Assembly (NCBI GenBank): GCA_034433795.1
Contig: DAOUAE010000053.1
Location: forward strand, 1 to 64,000
Origin: DAOUAE01 sp034433795
Lineage (GTDB): Bacteria; Chloroflexota; UBA6077; FW602-bin22; DAOUAE01
DNA length: 64,000 nt
Direction: 5' to 3'
Shown here: in pieces, positions 50,965 to 59,051 of the stretch
Layout: every line of letters begins with the position of its first letter
Numbering within the stretch: the stretch's first letter is position 1
The notes under the pieces: generated by a model
Told to the model about the DNA's origin: nothing
What the model saw: the letters and a program-made list of their open reading frames with translations, nothing else
Databases searched by the model: none
Position numbers and translations under genes: made by a program

Positions 50965-51270
50965 ATGATGGCGGCGATGCGCCCATCTGAGGTCCGGGAG
51001 ATGCTCGACCGCGAGCTGCCCGGCTGGCAGTTCCGCGAGCACCTCATCGAGAAAGAGTATCACCTGAAGTCGTTCCGCGACGCCGTCCGCCTGTTCAACG
51101 CCATCGCCGACCTGGCCGAGGCGCTGAACCACCACCCACGGATTATCAATGTCTACAAGCGCCTCAAGGTCGAACTCTGGACCCATACCGCCGGCGGGGT
51201 GACCGAGAAGGACTTTCAACTGGCCCGGCAGATCGAGCAGGCGGCCCAGGCGCTGGGGGTTCTGCCGTGA
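50965..51270 (+). CDS. 4a-hydroxytetrahydrobiopterin dehydratase (PCD)
   Basis: The 101-residue protein has the pterin-4a-carbinolamine dehydratase pattern: LPGWQF, KEYHLKSFRDAVRLFNAIADLAEALNHHPRIINVYKRLKVELWTHTAGGVTEKDFQLA, with the catalytic His pair and the conserved W-T-H-GG-T-D block. It recycles tetrahydrobiopterin or acts in molybdopterin-related chemistry. GGAGGGA precedes ATG 50965. It overlaps the Nudix gene as GTGA. Confidence 0.93.
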   Translation: MMAAMRPSEVREMLDRELPGWQFREHLIEKEYHLKSFRDAVRLFNAIADLAEALNHHPRIINVYKRLKVELWTHTAGGVTEKDFQLARQIEQAAQALGVLP

Positions 51271-51749
51271 ACTACTGCGGGCAGTGCGGGCACCGGCTCA
51301 CGGTGCGGCTGGTCGAGGGGCGGGAGCGCCCGGCCTGTCCGGCCTGCGGGGCGGTTGTCTACCTCGACCCCAAGCTGGCCGTGGCCGCCGTCATCCACCA
51401 CGAGGGGAGGGTGCTCCTCGGCCAGCGGGCCAGCGAGCCGGGGCGAGGGCGCTGGAGTTTCCCGGCCGGATTCGTCGACCGGGGCGAACCGGTCGAGGCC
51501 GCGCTGGTCCGCGAGGTCCGCGAGGAGACCGGTCTGGAGATCGCCATCGAACGGCTGCTGGGGCTGTACTCCGAGGCCGGTAACCCGGTGGTCCTGGCGG
51601 TCTATGTCGCCCGGATCACCGGTGGACAGCTGGCGCCCAACCAGGAACTCCTGGCCGCCGCGTTCTTCGCGCCCGACGCCCTCCCCGACCTGGCCTTTGA
51701 CCACGACGCCCGGATCCTGGCCGACTGGCGGGCCACCCAGCGGCCATAG
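51267..51749 (+). CDS. Nudix hydrolase with N-terminal zinc ribbon
   Basis: The 160-residue protein starts with a CxxC...CxxC ribbon (MNYCGQCGHRL, RPACPACGAVVY), as in NudC-type NADH pyrophosphatases. The Nudix fold follows, with box GFVDRGEPVEAALVREVREETGL (about 68-90). The SQPWPFPxS signature of NAD-specific NudC is not present, so the substrate is open. Coupled to the PCD gene by a GTGA overlap. Confidence 0.92.
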   Translation: MNYCGQCGHRLTVRLVEGRERPACPACGAVVYLDPKLAVAAVIHHEGRVLLGQRASEPGRGRWSFPAGFVDRGEPVEAALVREVREETGLEIAIERLLGLYSEAGNPVVLAVYVARITGGQLAPNQELLAAAFFAPDALPDLAFDHDARILADWRATQRP

Positions 51750-52232
51750 CCCGGATCGCCCGCGCTCGCCAGCCTGGACCGCCGGGCCCATCGCTCCCGC
51801 CCAGACCAGCGCCTCAGCGCCGGCCACCTTCCTGGGGCGCCCGGGCGCGGAGGCAGCCAGCCTCACCGCTGCCAGGGGCAATGCCACCACGCTGGTCGTC
51901 CGGAAACGACGCCCGTGCTCTGGGGGGAAGCGAGAGAAGGTCACCATAGGGCGAGACTTTAGCCACTGCGGCCCAGGCGCCAGGGACCAGGGCGACCACG
52001 GGGAGTTGACCTCTAGCTGATTTGCCAGAAACCCGCTCGCCAGACGGTGGTTGCTGCGGCAGATCGCGCCCAGGATGTATTTAGACCTTCGGTGGGCGTC
52101 CGCGCTGACGGGGTGGCGTGCGTTCCTCGCCGGGCAAAAGCGGCTCCAGTACGGCCCACCGGTCCGCTGTTCGACCCATCGCTCAGCCCCGCTCGTCGCG
52201 GTGGGCGACGGAGACACCGTTTCGCAGGACTT
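51750..52232. other. 483-bp region without a recognised gene
   Basis: The region lies between the convergent Nudix and DUF3105 genes. Short open frames exist on both strands but none has a ribosome site plus family-like sequence. No terminator with a U-tract, tRNA, or IS end is visible. Positions 51945-52090 are less GC-biased than the surroundings, with TTTAG-type words, so a decayed gene or imported fragment is possible. Confidence 0.5.
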
Positions 52233-52877
52233 CTAGTCGGGCACCCGCTCCGGGCCCCGGTTGATAAAGCTCTCGATAAAGGAGACGATCCGCTGCTCGT
52301 CGAATTCGTCGAAGGTGTCGATCCAGGTCCAGGCGGTCAGGGCGATGCGGTGCTTGAGGTCGGGATGGGGATAGGGCGCCAGAATGACTTTGGAGCGGTA
52401 GCGTGAGACGACGCTTTTCAGCTGCTCGACCAGTTCCGGGCAGCCCTGTGGGCAGTTGTACTGGACCAGGATGCCGCCGTGCTCCAGATTGTGGACCTGG
52501 ATCTCATCGGGGATCGGCTGGTCGTGGATGCCCCAGGGGGCGGTCTCGGCGTAGTGCCAGCCGGAGGTCGGCGGAACGGAGTTGTAAGGGGGGTGCAGCT
52601 GGCCCGGCAGGATGTGCTCGCGCCCCTGGTCCGGCATGTGCCGCGCCTGGTGGGCCGGGGGTGGGAACAGCCGGGGCCAGAGCAGGACCAGCGCCCCGGC
52701 CACCACCGCCAGAGCCAGCGCTATCCCGAGGGCGATCAGGACCGGCGCCGGAAGGGGCCAGCGGCGGACAGCGGTCGGTGCCGCCGAGGAAGGCCCCCCC
52801 TGACTCGCCGGCGGACGGGCACCAGTCGGTCGGTGGTGCGACCGGTTTTTCTTCTTCTTTTTCTTGGTCTTCGGCAT
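52233..52877 (-). CDS. DUF3105 family membrane-anchored protein
   Basis: The 214-residue protein has a lysine-rich start (KTKKKKKKNRSHHR), one membrane helix (about 44-66), and an extracytoplasmic DUF3105 domain: YNSVPPTSGWHYAETAPWGIHDQPIPDEIQVHNLEHGGILVQYNCPQGC. The HNLEHGGI block with its histidines suggests a metal site; two cysteines sit in NCPQGCPE. The function of the family is unknown. The gene upstream (52903) is a small membrane protein 25 nt away and probably co-transcribed. Confidence 0.88.
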   Translation of the reverse strand: MPKTKKKKKKNRSHHRPTGARPPASQGGPSSAAPTAVRRWPLPAPVLIALGIALALAVVAGALVLLWPRLFPPPAHQARHMPDQGREHILPGQLHPPYNSVPPTSGWHYAETAPWGIHDQPIPDEIQVHNLEHGGILVQYNCPQGCPELVEQLKSVVSRYRSKVILAPYPHPDLKHRIALTAWTWIDTFDEFDEQRIVSFIESFINRGPERVPD

Positions 52878-52902
52878 CAGGCCTCCCGCGTGGCCAGCCT
52901 TC

Positions 52903-53235
52903 CTAGAGCCATCCCGGCAACATCGCGCTCAGCCAGAAATAGAGCGTCACCGGCCAGAACAGCCAGAGCAGATAGAACCCGGGCATCTGGAGCGCCGCCA
53001 GACCCCGCTGAGCCGGTCCCAGCAGGACCAGCGCCAGGACCACCAGGAAGCCCAGCGCCAGGTAGCAGAACACCCCGCTGATCAGCACCTGCCACCAGAG
53101 CGCCAGCCAGCTATCCGAGCCAGCCTCCGAACGACTCTCCGCGGCCAGGAGCCAGCGGTCCATCTGCTGGCCCGCCGGCAGAGGCCGGCGGGAGGGTGCG
53201 GCCGACGGGGTATCGCTCCACGGCGAGCGCGCCAT
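52903..53235 (-). CDS. Small membrane protein of unknown function
   Basis: The 110-residue protein has a polar N-terminus of about 45 residues and two hydrophobic segments (about 46-71 and 86-108, the second rich in aromatic residues). No family is recognised. It precedes the DUF3105 gene on the same strand. The start could also be an in-frame ATG at residue 25. Confidence 0.55.
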   Translation of the reverse strand: MARSPWSDTPSAAPSRRPLPAGQQMDRWLLAAESRSEAGSDSWLALWWQVLISGVFCYLALGFLVVLALVLLGPAQRGLAALQMPGFYLLWLFWPVTLYFWLSAMLPGWL

Positions 53236-53556
53236 CTGGCCTCCACGATCGCCCCACTTCTCGGGCGATTGCGCGCGGACGATTACACGCTGGTCACGAT
53301 TCTAGCAGAAACCGGTGCGTGTGGCTAGTCAGACCAGTGCCGGCGCCGTCCGGGGTGATCGGCCGCGCGCCGGCGCCCAGACCGGGGGACAGGCCCCTGC
53401 CTCCGGCGCACTCGCCGGGCGAGCGTTCCACCCGCTCCCAGCGCCGGGACAGGGGACCGGCCTCCTTGCTGCCAGCGGCCCTGGCCCCGCGCCCTTCGTC
53501 TCCGAGCGGCGGCGCGCCCCTTCTGGAGCCGGAAAGACCCGTGCGCCCCGGTGAGG
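53236..53556. other. Intergenic region without a recognised gene
   Basis: About 320 bp of very GC-rich sequence between two minus-strand genes. I see several inverted repeats but no U-tract terminator, no clear promoter for the downstream gene and no coding frame with a credible start. Confidence 0.5.
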
Positions 53557-53578
53557 CGCGCGGGCTCAGGCCCGCGCG
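53557..53578 (-). repeat. 9-bp hairpin with stop codon in its loop
   Basis: Arms 53557-53565 and 53570-53578 pair perfectly around a 4-nt loop that contains the TGA of the 87-residue gene. No T-tract follows. It may protect the 3' end of the short message or act as a weak terminator. Confidence 0.5.
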
Positions 53579-53829
53579 TTGATAAAGCGGCCGCGTCCGT
53601 GCTCACCGATAGGGTTCACACGGGCATTGACATCGTAGACCGGCGTCGCGTTGATACCGGTCAGGGTGGTGGCGGCGCGGTCGGCGGCCGCGTCCAGGGT
53701 GGTCTCCTGGACCTGGTCCTGGACCGTCCGGTCCAGCGCGGCGGCCGCCACGTCAGCTGTCCCCCGGGGCGCGGCGTTCGGGCCGAGGACCGGGACGATC
53801 AGGCCGGTTGCGACCGGTTGCACAGCCAT
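53566..53829 (-). CDS. Orphan 87-residue protein under a sigma-28-type promoter
   Basis: I do not recognise the product, which begins MAVQPVATGLIVPVLGPNAA, has an alanine/threonine-rich helical middle and ends EHGRGRFINARA. It has no cysteine, signal peptide or membrane helix. Its composition is protein-like and unlike the frame-shadow sequences nearby. The promoter 34 nt upstream matches the flagellar sigma factor FliA closely, so a late flagellar or chemotaxis role is likely. Candidates such as an anti-sigma factor, chaperone or filament-associated protein cannot be separated by sequence alone. Confidence 0.65.
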   Translation of the reverse strand: MAVQPVATGLIVPVLGPNAAPRGTADVAAAALDRTVQDQVQETTLDAAADRAATTLTGINATPVYDVNARVNPIGEHGRGRFINARA

Positions 53830-53862
53830 GGGTGACCCGCCGAGAACAGGCTTTCAGTTAGA

Positions 53863-53889
53863 ATATCGGCGGATCCCGGAAAAACTTTA
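53863..53889 (-). promoter_or_regulatory. Sigma-28 (FliA) type promoter
   Basis: On the minus strand TAAA (53886-53889), exactly 15 nt, then GCCGATAT (53863-53870). The bacterial sigma-28 consensus is TAAA, 15 nt, GCCGATAA, so 11 of 12 fixed positions match. It lies directly upstream of the 87-residue gene. Confidence 0.75.
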
Positions 53890-53910
53890 GGGGATTCCCT
53901 GACGTGACGC

Positions 53911-53940
53911 AAAAAAAATGCGCGGGGGTGGCCCCCGCGC
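53911..53940 (-). terminator. Intrinsic terminator of the second adaptor gene
   Basis: A 9-bp GC stem (53920-53928 with 53932-53940) is followed on the minus strand by eight Ts (53911-53918), 19 nt after the stop of the adaptor gene. Confidence 0.88.
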
Positions 53941-53958
53941 GGCTTGCGGTCGCCGGGG

Positions 53959-55578
53959 CTACTGGCCGACGACCTTCATTCCCTCTTTCAGGCCTTTGAG
54001 GATCTCGGTATCGGTGTCGGTTACGATCCCGGTCTCGACATCGACCTCGCGTTTGCGGCCGCTCTCGGTCACGATCTGAACGTACTTCCGCCCTCCGAAC
54101 CGGCGAACCGCCGAGGTCGGCACGAGCAACGTGTTCTCTTTCTTCTGAGTGACGATGACGACATTGGCCAGCATGCCCAGTTCGGCCCCGGGGCCCGGCG
54201 GATTGAAGGAGATGCGGATCGTGCGGGCGGTCGAGGTCGGCTGGGGCTGGCCCGACATGCTGGGGAGTGAGACAACCTTCTCCTTCAGACTCTGGCCCTT
54301 GAAGACGTCCAGGGTGACCGTGGCCTCCTGGCCCAACGCCACTTTGGGCAGGTCCTGTTGATTGAGTTCGACAGCGATCTCTAGTTCGCGCGGGTTGGCC
54401 AGGACGATCACCGGGGTATAGGCCTGGATCTGGTCGCCCTCGCGACCGTTGGTCTGCATCACGGTGCCATCAAAGGGGGCGCGGATGCGGGCCAGTTCGA
54501 CCTGTTCCTCCAGGGCCTGGAGGGCCAGCCGGGCCAGTTCGACCTGCCGCCGCTGAATCTGGACCTCGATGTCGGCGACGGTGCTGGCCGCCTCGGCCAG
54601 CTTGGCGGCGTAGGCCGCCCGGGCCGATTCCAGCGCCGCCCGGGCCGATTCAACGGCCTGGCGCGCGCTCTCCCGGTCGGCCGCCTTCGGCCCCGCCCGC
54701 AGCTGGTCCAGCCGGGCCTGGGCGCTCTCGTAGCGCGCCCGCTCCTTGCGGACAGTCTCCTCGGCCGCCTGGATCTCTTCAGGGCGGGCCGGCTGCCGGG
54801 CCTGCTCCAGCCGGATCAGGGCCTGCTGAACGGCCGTCTCGGCCGCCGCGACCCGGGCGTTTTCGGCCTGGCAGGCGGCCCCCCGGTCGCGGCTGCAGAC
54901 CGCGTCGCGGTTGATCTGAGCGGCCCAGAGCGCGTTCCGGGCCTGCTCGACGGTCTTTTCGGCGGCCTGCACCTCCTCGGGCTTGGGCTTGGCCCGCAGA
55001 TCGGCCAGTTTGGCCTCGGCCGTCCGCAGGGCCGCCGCCGCCTCAGCCACCGCCGCCTCGGCGGCCGCCAGGTCAGACGGAGCGGTCCCGGCCTGCAGCC
55101 GCTCGTAGTCGGCCTGGGCCTTGGCCAGCGCCGCCTCGGCGCTGGCGACCCGCGCCGCCGCCTCTTTGAGGGCAGCGGTCTGGCCGGTCTTGGCCTTTTC
55201 GACCGCCTGCTGCAGTTTCAACTGGGCGATCTCGTAATTGATCTTGGCCTTTTCCAGATCGTTGAGGAGGGTGCCGGTCTCCAGCTCCGCCAGGATATCA
55301 TCTTTCTTAACCTTCTGATTGAGTTCGACGTACAGCCGTCGCAGCCGCCCCGACTGTCGGAAGTACAGGGTCGCCTCTTCCTTGGCGGCCACGCGGCCGA
55401 GCGCCTTGATCGTCTCAACGATGCTGCCGCGCCGGACCTCGTAGACCGGCTTGTTGGCATCGGCCGGCGTCGGTAGAGGCGTTGGTGTCGGCTCCTCCTC
55501 TACCAACTTGGTACAGCCGGTCACGACCAGCGCCAGCACGAGATAGCCGAGGACCAGCCCGTTGAGCAGACGCTTCAC
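53959..55578 (-). CDS. HlyD/MacA-type membrane-fusion lipoprotein
   Basis: The 539-residue adaptor has a signal peptide with lipobox VVTGC (Cys22). It has split lipoyl motifs (FRQSGRLRRLYVELNQKVKKDDILAELETGTL and ARIRAPFDGTVMQTNGREGDQI) and a very long helical region between them. Two cysteines (C228, C236) lie in NRDAVCSRDRGAACQAENAR, matching the other adaptor. A C-terminal beta domain ends the protein. GTG 55578 is chosen, 6 nt after AGGAGG. No transporter gene is adjacent; the MacB-like ATPases at 41-42 kb are possible partners. Confidence 0.9.
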   Translation of the reverse strand: MKRLLNGLVLGYLVLALVVTGCTKLVEEEPTPTPLPTPADANKPVYEVRRGSIVETIKALGRVAAKEEATLYFRQSGRLRRLYVELNQKVKKDDILAELETGTLLNDLEKAKINYEIAQLKLQQAVEKAKTGQTAALKEAAARVASAEAALAKAQADYERLQAGTAPSDLAAAEAAVAEAAAALRTAEAKLADLRAKPKPEEVQAAEKTVEQARNALWAAQINRDAVCSRDRGAACQAENARVAAAETAVQQALIRLEQARQPARPEEIQAAEETVRKERARYESAQARLDQLRAGPKAADRESARQAVESARAALESARAAYAAKLAEAASTVADIEVQIQRRQVELARLALQALEEQVELARIRAPFDGTVMQTNGREGDQIQAYTPVIVLANPRELEIAVELNQQDLPKVALGQEATVTLDVFKGQSLKEKVVSLPSMSGQPQPTSTARTIRISFNPPGPGAELGMLANVVIVTQKKENTLLVPTSAVRRFGGRKYVQIVTESGRKREVDVETGIVTDTDTEILKGLKEGMKVVGQ

Positions 55579-55610
55579 CCGCACCCTCCTGTCCTGGTGA
55601 CTGCGCCCAC

Positions 55611-55639
55611 ATTCTACCCAGCCCGCCTGGTTGCGTCAA
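55611..55639 (-). promoter_or_regulatory. Promoter of the second adaptor gene
   Basis: On the minus strand TTGACG (55634-55639), a 17-nt spacer and TAGAAT (55611-55616). Confidence 0.65.
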
Positions 55640-55783
55640 GGCCGTGGTCGGCGGTCGCAGACGCGCCCCGCAAACGCCGGGCCCCCTCTCGGCTCGGGCG
55701 GACTGGCCGCCGGGGCCTCAGACCGATAGACCCGGCCAGAGGGCCTGTCCGGCCGCTATTATATAGCCTGTGCCTGGCGACCG

Positions 55784-56208
55784 ATGAGCACGCGCTCCTC
55801 ACGGTCTCTGACACTGTTTCTCCAGGCCCGCCGGCGGCGGTGTCCAGCCTGCGGGGGAGGACCGCTCTTTCTCTCGTGGTTTCAGATCCGGCCGCGCTGT
55901 CCTGGCTGTGGTCTCTGGCTGGGGCGCGAGGAGGCTACTACACAGACGCCATGGCCCTGAACCTGATTGTGGCCGAGGGCCTCCGTCTCCTGGGCCTGGC
56001 GCTGACGCTCGTCCTGACCTGGCCGGCCCCACCGTGGGATCGGCTGCAGTTCGGATCGGTGGTGGGGATGGTGGTGGCCCCGCTTCTCTTCTACCCCTAC
56101 GCGAAGACCCTCGGGCTGGCCTTCGATCTCTTCTTCCGGCCGGTCGAGCCGGGCGACCGGGCCGACGATCTGTCGGCCGAGCATCCACCATCGTCACCCC
56201 AGCGGTAA
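55784..56208 (+). pseudogene. DUF983 family protein, frameshifted
   Basis: ATG 55784 opens a frame encoding LFLQARRRRCPACGGGPLF, then SWFQIRPRCPGCGLWLGREE, the zinc-ribbon start of DUF983 proteins, but it stops at 55960. The rest of the family sequence (GGYYTDAMALNLIVAEGLR, a membrane helix, PPWDRLQF and a second helix with PLLFYPYAKTLGLAFDLFFRP) continues in another frame to 56208. The junction is at GAGGAGGC near 55930-55936, where one missing G would restore the reading frame. It is a real mutation, a sequencing error, or recoding. A possible -10 (TATTAT, 55757-55762) lies upstream. Confidence 0.7.
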
Positions 56209-56255
56209 CCTGTCCCGGCCCGACGCCGGCACAGCCTGTGCTCCAGGCTCCGGTG

Positions 56256-56483
56256 ATGGACCTGGTCGGCGAACTGGAGCAGCTCCGCTGGGCACGCCAC
56301 CGCCTCACGGCCCAGGAGTACCGTCGGGTGGTGCGCTTCTACGCCGGGACCCCGCTGCCGCCCGGCGAGTACCTCGACGCCGATACCGGTGAACTGATCG
56401 TCGCCCCCGAGCAGGCCCAGACGGTTCCTCCGGGCAAGGTCTACCTGGCCGTGGACAGCCTGCGCGGGATCTACGACCTGTAG
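56256..56483 (+). CDS. Small protein of unknown function
   Basis: The 75-residue protein reads MDLVGELEQLRWARHRLT and ends KVYLAVDSLRGIYDL. It is soluble, with an acidic-basic helical start and a proline-rich middle. I recognise no family. No good ribosome site precedes ATG 56256 or the adjacent GTG 56253, so expression is uncertain. It may be co-transcribed with the DUF983 gene. Confidence 0.5.
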   Translation: MDLVGELEQLRWARHRLTAQEYRRVVRFYAGTPLPPGEYLDADTGELIVAPEQAQTVPPGKVYLAVDSLRGIYDL

Positions 56484-56531
56484 CCGGTGCTCCGCCTGCT
56501 CGGTCTCTTGCTGCCGCTCCTGCGGGTGGGG

Positions 56532-56537
56532 TATAAT
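56532..56537 (+). promoter_or_regulatory. -10 box upstream of the receiver gene
   Basis: TATAAT in GGGGTATAATG, 17 nt before the start codon. The leader would be only about 10 nt, including GGGAAGGGA. No -35 is apparent. Confidence 0.5.
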
Positions 56538-56554
56538 GCGCCTGGGAAGGGATA

Positions 56555-56956
56555 ATGGCGCCCAAAATTCTCATCGTCGACGACGACCGGGAGTTCCTCC
56601 GGATGATGGAGATGGTCCTGGGCGACGCCGGCTTCCAGGTCGTGACCACCAGCAGCGGACAGGCGGCCCTGGAGATCCTGCGGCGCGACCGACCGGATGT
56701 GCTGATTCTGGACCTCCGGATGCCTGATCCCTCGGGCTGGGAGATCTACGAACAGGTCCGGCGCGCGGCCGACCCGGCCCTGGCCAGGCTGCCGATCATC
56801 ATCACCTCGGCCGCCGGGCCGGAGCTGGCCGAACTCCACGAGCGCGTCGGCGGCGCACCCAACACCTACGTCCTGGCCAAACCCTTCGAAATAGACGAAC
56901 TGATGGCCCGTCTGGCCGAGGCGGTGGACGCCAGCCAGCGTCTGCGCGGCCAGTGA
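56555..56956 (+). CDS. Receiver-only response regulator
   Basis: The 133-residue protein is a single CheY-like receiver: KILIVDDDREFLRMME (acidic cluster), DVLILDLRMPDPSG with the phospho-acceptor Asp53, IIITSAAG, and the conserved Lys in VLAKPFEIDEL. There is no output domain, so it acts on another protein or relays phosphate. No kinase is adjacent. A FliM with a CheY-binding motif is encoded in the window, but the link is speculative. pyrF follows after 27 nt. Confidence 0.9.
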   Translation: MAPKILIVDDDREFLRMMEMVLGDAGFQVVTTSSGQAALEILRRDRPDVLILDLRMPDPSGWEIYEQVRRAADPALARLPIIITSAAGPELAELHERVGGAPNTYVLAKPFEIDELMARLAEAVDASQRLRGQ

Positions 56957-56983
56957 CCGGGCTCCACCCGGTGAGGGGAACCG

Positions 56984-57811
56984 ATGACCGCGTTCGGCGA
57001 GAGGCTCCAGGCGGCGCTGGCGGCCGCCGAGAGCCCGCTCTGCATCGGTCTGGACATCGTCGAGGAGCGCCTGCCGGCGGTCGTCCGGTGCGAACCGGAG
57101 CCGGTCCTGGCCTTCGCCCGGGCGATCATCGAGGCCACCGCCGACCTGGTCTGCGCCTACAAGCCCAACCTGGCCTTCTATGAGCGCCTGGGCAGTCGGG
57201 GCTTTGATCTCCTGCGCCAGATCCTGGCCAGCATCCCTCGCCCGATCCTCACCATCGCCGACGCCAAACGCGGCGACATCGCCAGCAGCGCCGCCGCCTA
57301 CGCCCAGGCCCTCTTCGAGCACTTCGGGTTCGACGCCTGCACCGTCAACCCCTACCTGGGGGGCGAGGCGCTGCAGCCGTTCCTGGACCGCCCGGACCGT
57401 GGGGTGTTTGTCCTCTGCCGGACCTCCAACCCCGGCGCCGGCGAGTTCCAGGACCTCCAGGTCGACGGGCGCCCGCTCTACCTGGTGGTGGCCGAGCGGG
57501 CCCGGCGCTGGAACCGCCACGGCAATGTCGGCCTGGTGGTCGGCGCCACCTATCCCCAGGACCTGCGGGCCGTCCGGGCGGTCGCCCCCGACCTGCCGTT
57601 CCTGGTCCCGGGGGTGGGCACCCAGGGCGGCGACCTCACCACCGCCCTGGTCGAGGGCTCCGACCGCGGACGGGCGCCGGTCATCATCAACGTCGCCCGA
57701 CAGGTTCTCTACGCCTCGGCCGGCGAGGACTTCGCCCTGGCCGCGCGCACGGTCGCCCTGCAGCTGCGCGAGACGATGCGGACGACGCTGGCCCGGGTCC
57801 GGGCGTCCTGA
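56984..57811 (+). CDS. pyrF: Orotidine 5'-phosphate decarboxylase, type 2
   Basis: PyrF converts OMP to UMP. The 275-residue product is the longer type 2 form. It has PLCIGLDIVEERLP, the catalytic DAKRGDIAS, NPYLGGEALQPF, and the phosphate-binding PGVGTQGGD. It is separated by 22 kb from the main pyrimidine operon and has no PyrR leader here. It begins at ATG 56984 after GAGGGGAACC. Confidence 0.96.
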   Translation: MTAFGERLQAALAAAESPLCIGLDIVEERLPAVVRCEPEPVLAFARAIIEATADLVCAYKPNLAFYERLGSRGFDLLRQILASIPRPILTIADAKRGDIASSAAAYAQALFEHFGFDACTVNPYLGGEALQPFLDRPDRGVFVLCRTSNPGAGEFQDLQVDGRPLYLVVAERARRWNRHGNVGLVVGATYPQDLRAVRAVAPDLPFLVPGVGTQGGDLTTALVEGSDRGRAPVIINVARQVLYASAGEDFALAARTVALQLRETMRTTLARVRAS

Positions 57812-57834
57812 GTGCGAAAGGGGGGCGCGGCAGT

Positions 57835-58065
57835 ATGGTCGTCGAGTTCCGGCTGGACGATATCGTGCGGCTGCGTAAACCCCATCCCTGCGGCGGAACC
57901 GACTGGCGGATCGTTCGCCTGGGCGCGGACATCGGCCTGAAGTGCCTGCGCTGTGGCGCCCGTATTCTTCTCCCCCGGAGCGTGCTCGAACGCCGGATGA
58001 AGATGTTCGTCGCCCGCGGGATCCGTCCAGCCCCGCCGCTGGTCCCCCGTGAGGAGACCCCCTGA
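57835..58065 (+). CDS. DUF951 family protein
   Basis: The 76-residue protein has the DUF951 pattern: DDIVRLRKPHPCGGTDWRIVRLGADIGLKCLRCGARILLPRSVLERRMK. Three cysteines and a histidine (HPCGG, CLRC) may bind zinc. The family is found in Firmicutes and Chloroflexota, often near ychF or parB; its function is unknown. It starts at ATG 57835, 23 nt after pyrF, and is probably in the same transcript. Confidence 0.9.
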   Translation: MVVEFRLDDIVRLRKPHPCGGTDWRIVRLGADIGLKCLRCGARILLPRSVLERRMKMFVARGIRPAPPLVPREETP

Positions 58066-58075
58066 AGGGAGAGCG

Positions 58076-59008
58076 ATGGCCGACCTCCGCCTGATCCTGG
58101 ACACCGATATCGGCACCGATGTGGACGATGCCCTGGCGCTGGCGCTCGCCCTCCTCTCGCCCGAGGTCCGGCTGGAGGCCGTGACTGTGGTCTACGGCGA
58201 TGTCGACCTGCGGGCCCGCATGGTGCTGAAACTGCTGCGCCTGGCCGGGCGCAGCGATATCCCGGTGGCGCGGGGCATCGGCCAGCCGCTCCTGCGCAAC
58301 CGCCCGGTCTACTGGGCCGGCCACGAAGGGCAGGGCCTCCTGACCGGCGAGGACTACGACCGGCCGCTCCCCGAAGGGCACGCAGTGGATCTCATTATCG
58401 AGCGGGTGATGGCCAACCCCGGCGAGATCACTCTGGTGCCCATCGGCCCCCTCACCAACATCGCCGCCGCCATCATCCGCGAGCCGCGGATCGTCTCGCG
58501 CCTCCGCCGGGTTGTGCTGATGGGCGGGGTACTCCGGACCGGCCCACGCTTCGACCTGCCGCTGGCCGAGCACAACATCCGTTCCGACCCCGAGGCGGCC
58601 AGCGTCGTCTTCTCGGCCGGCCTGCCCCTGACGATGGTCGGGCTCGATGTCACCACCCAGGTCCGCATCACCCGCAGCGACTGCGCCCGGATCAACGCGG
58701 TCGGGACCCCCTTCCACCAGGCCATCGCCGACCAGGTCCTGCGCTATCTCCATCTCCGCCGCCGCGACTGGACCTACCTCCACGACCCGCTGGCCCTGGC
58801 CACCGCCATTGACCCCACCTTCGTCGCCACCCGCGCCCTGCGCATCCGGGTCGAAACGCGTGGCGACCTGACCACCGGCATGACGCTGGCCGAACTGCCG
58901 ACCGACGAGGCCCCGGCCACCGCCGAGGCGGCCATCGCGGTGGACAGCGACCGCTTCCATCGGTTCTTCCTGGAGCGCCTGCTCCGCCCACTGCCACCCC
59001 GCGACTGA
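58076..59008 (+). CDS. Inosine/uridine-preferring nucleoside hydrolase
   Basis: The 310-residue enzyme cleaves N-glycosidic bonds of nucleosides. The N-terminal LILDTDIGTDVDDALAL is the calcium-binding DTDxGxDDxxA signature. IPIGPLTNIA-type VPIGPLTNIAAAI, VVLMGG and a late HDPLALATAIDP with the conserved His-Asp are present. I chose ATG 58076 after GGGAGAG. Its place after pyrF suggests nucleoside salvage, though uridine preference is not proved. Confidence 0.92.
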   Translation: MADLRLILDTDIGTDVDDALALALALLSPEVRLEAVTVVYGDVDLRARMVLKLLRLAGRSDIPVARGIGQPLLRNRPVYWAGHEGQGLLTGEDYDRPLPEGHAVDLIIERVMANPGEITLVPIGPLTNIAAAIIREPRIVSRLRRVVLMGGVLRTGPRFDLPLAEHNIRSDPEAASVVFSAGLPLTMVGLDVTTQVRITRSDCARINAVGTPFHQAIADQVLRYLHLRRRDWTYLHDPLALATAIDPTFVATRALRIRVETRGDLTTGMTLAELPTDEAPATAEAAIAVDSDRFHRFFLERLLRPLPPRD

Positions 59009-59051
59009 ATCTGGCCGCGGAATGAAGAATTCGGCTTACAGGGAGAGGCTG

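Noticed and set aside
51216..52217. Minus-strand frame of 333 codons after the Nudix gene
   Set aside because: A third of it is antisense to the Nudix gene and the rest has no ribosome site or family-like sequence.
56471..58960. Open frame of 829 codons opposite pyrF and nucleoside hydrolase
   Set aside because: Antisense shadow; spans four well-supported plus-strand genes.
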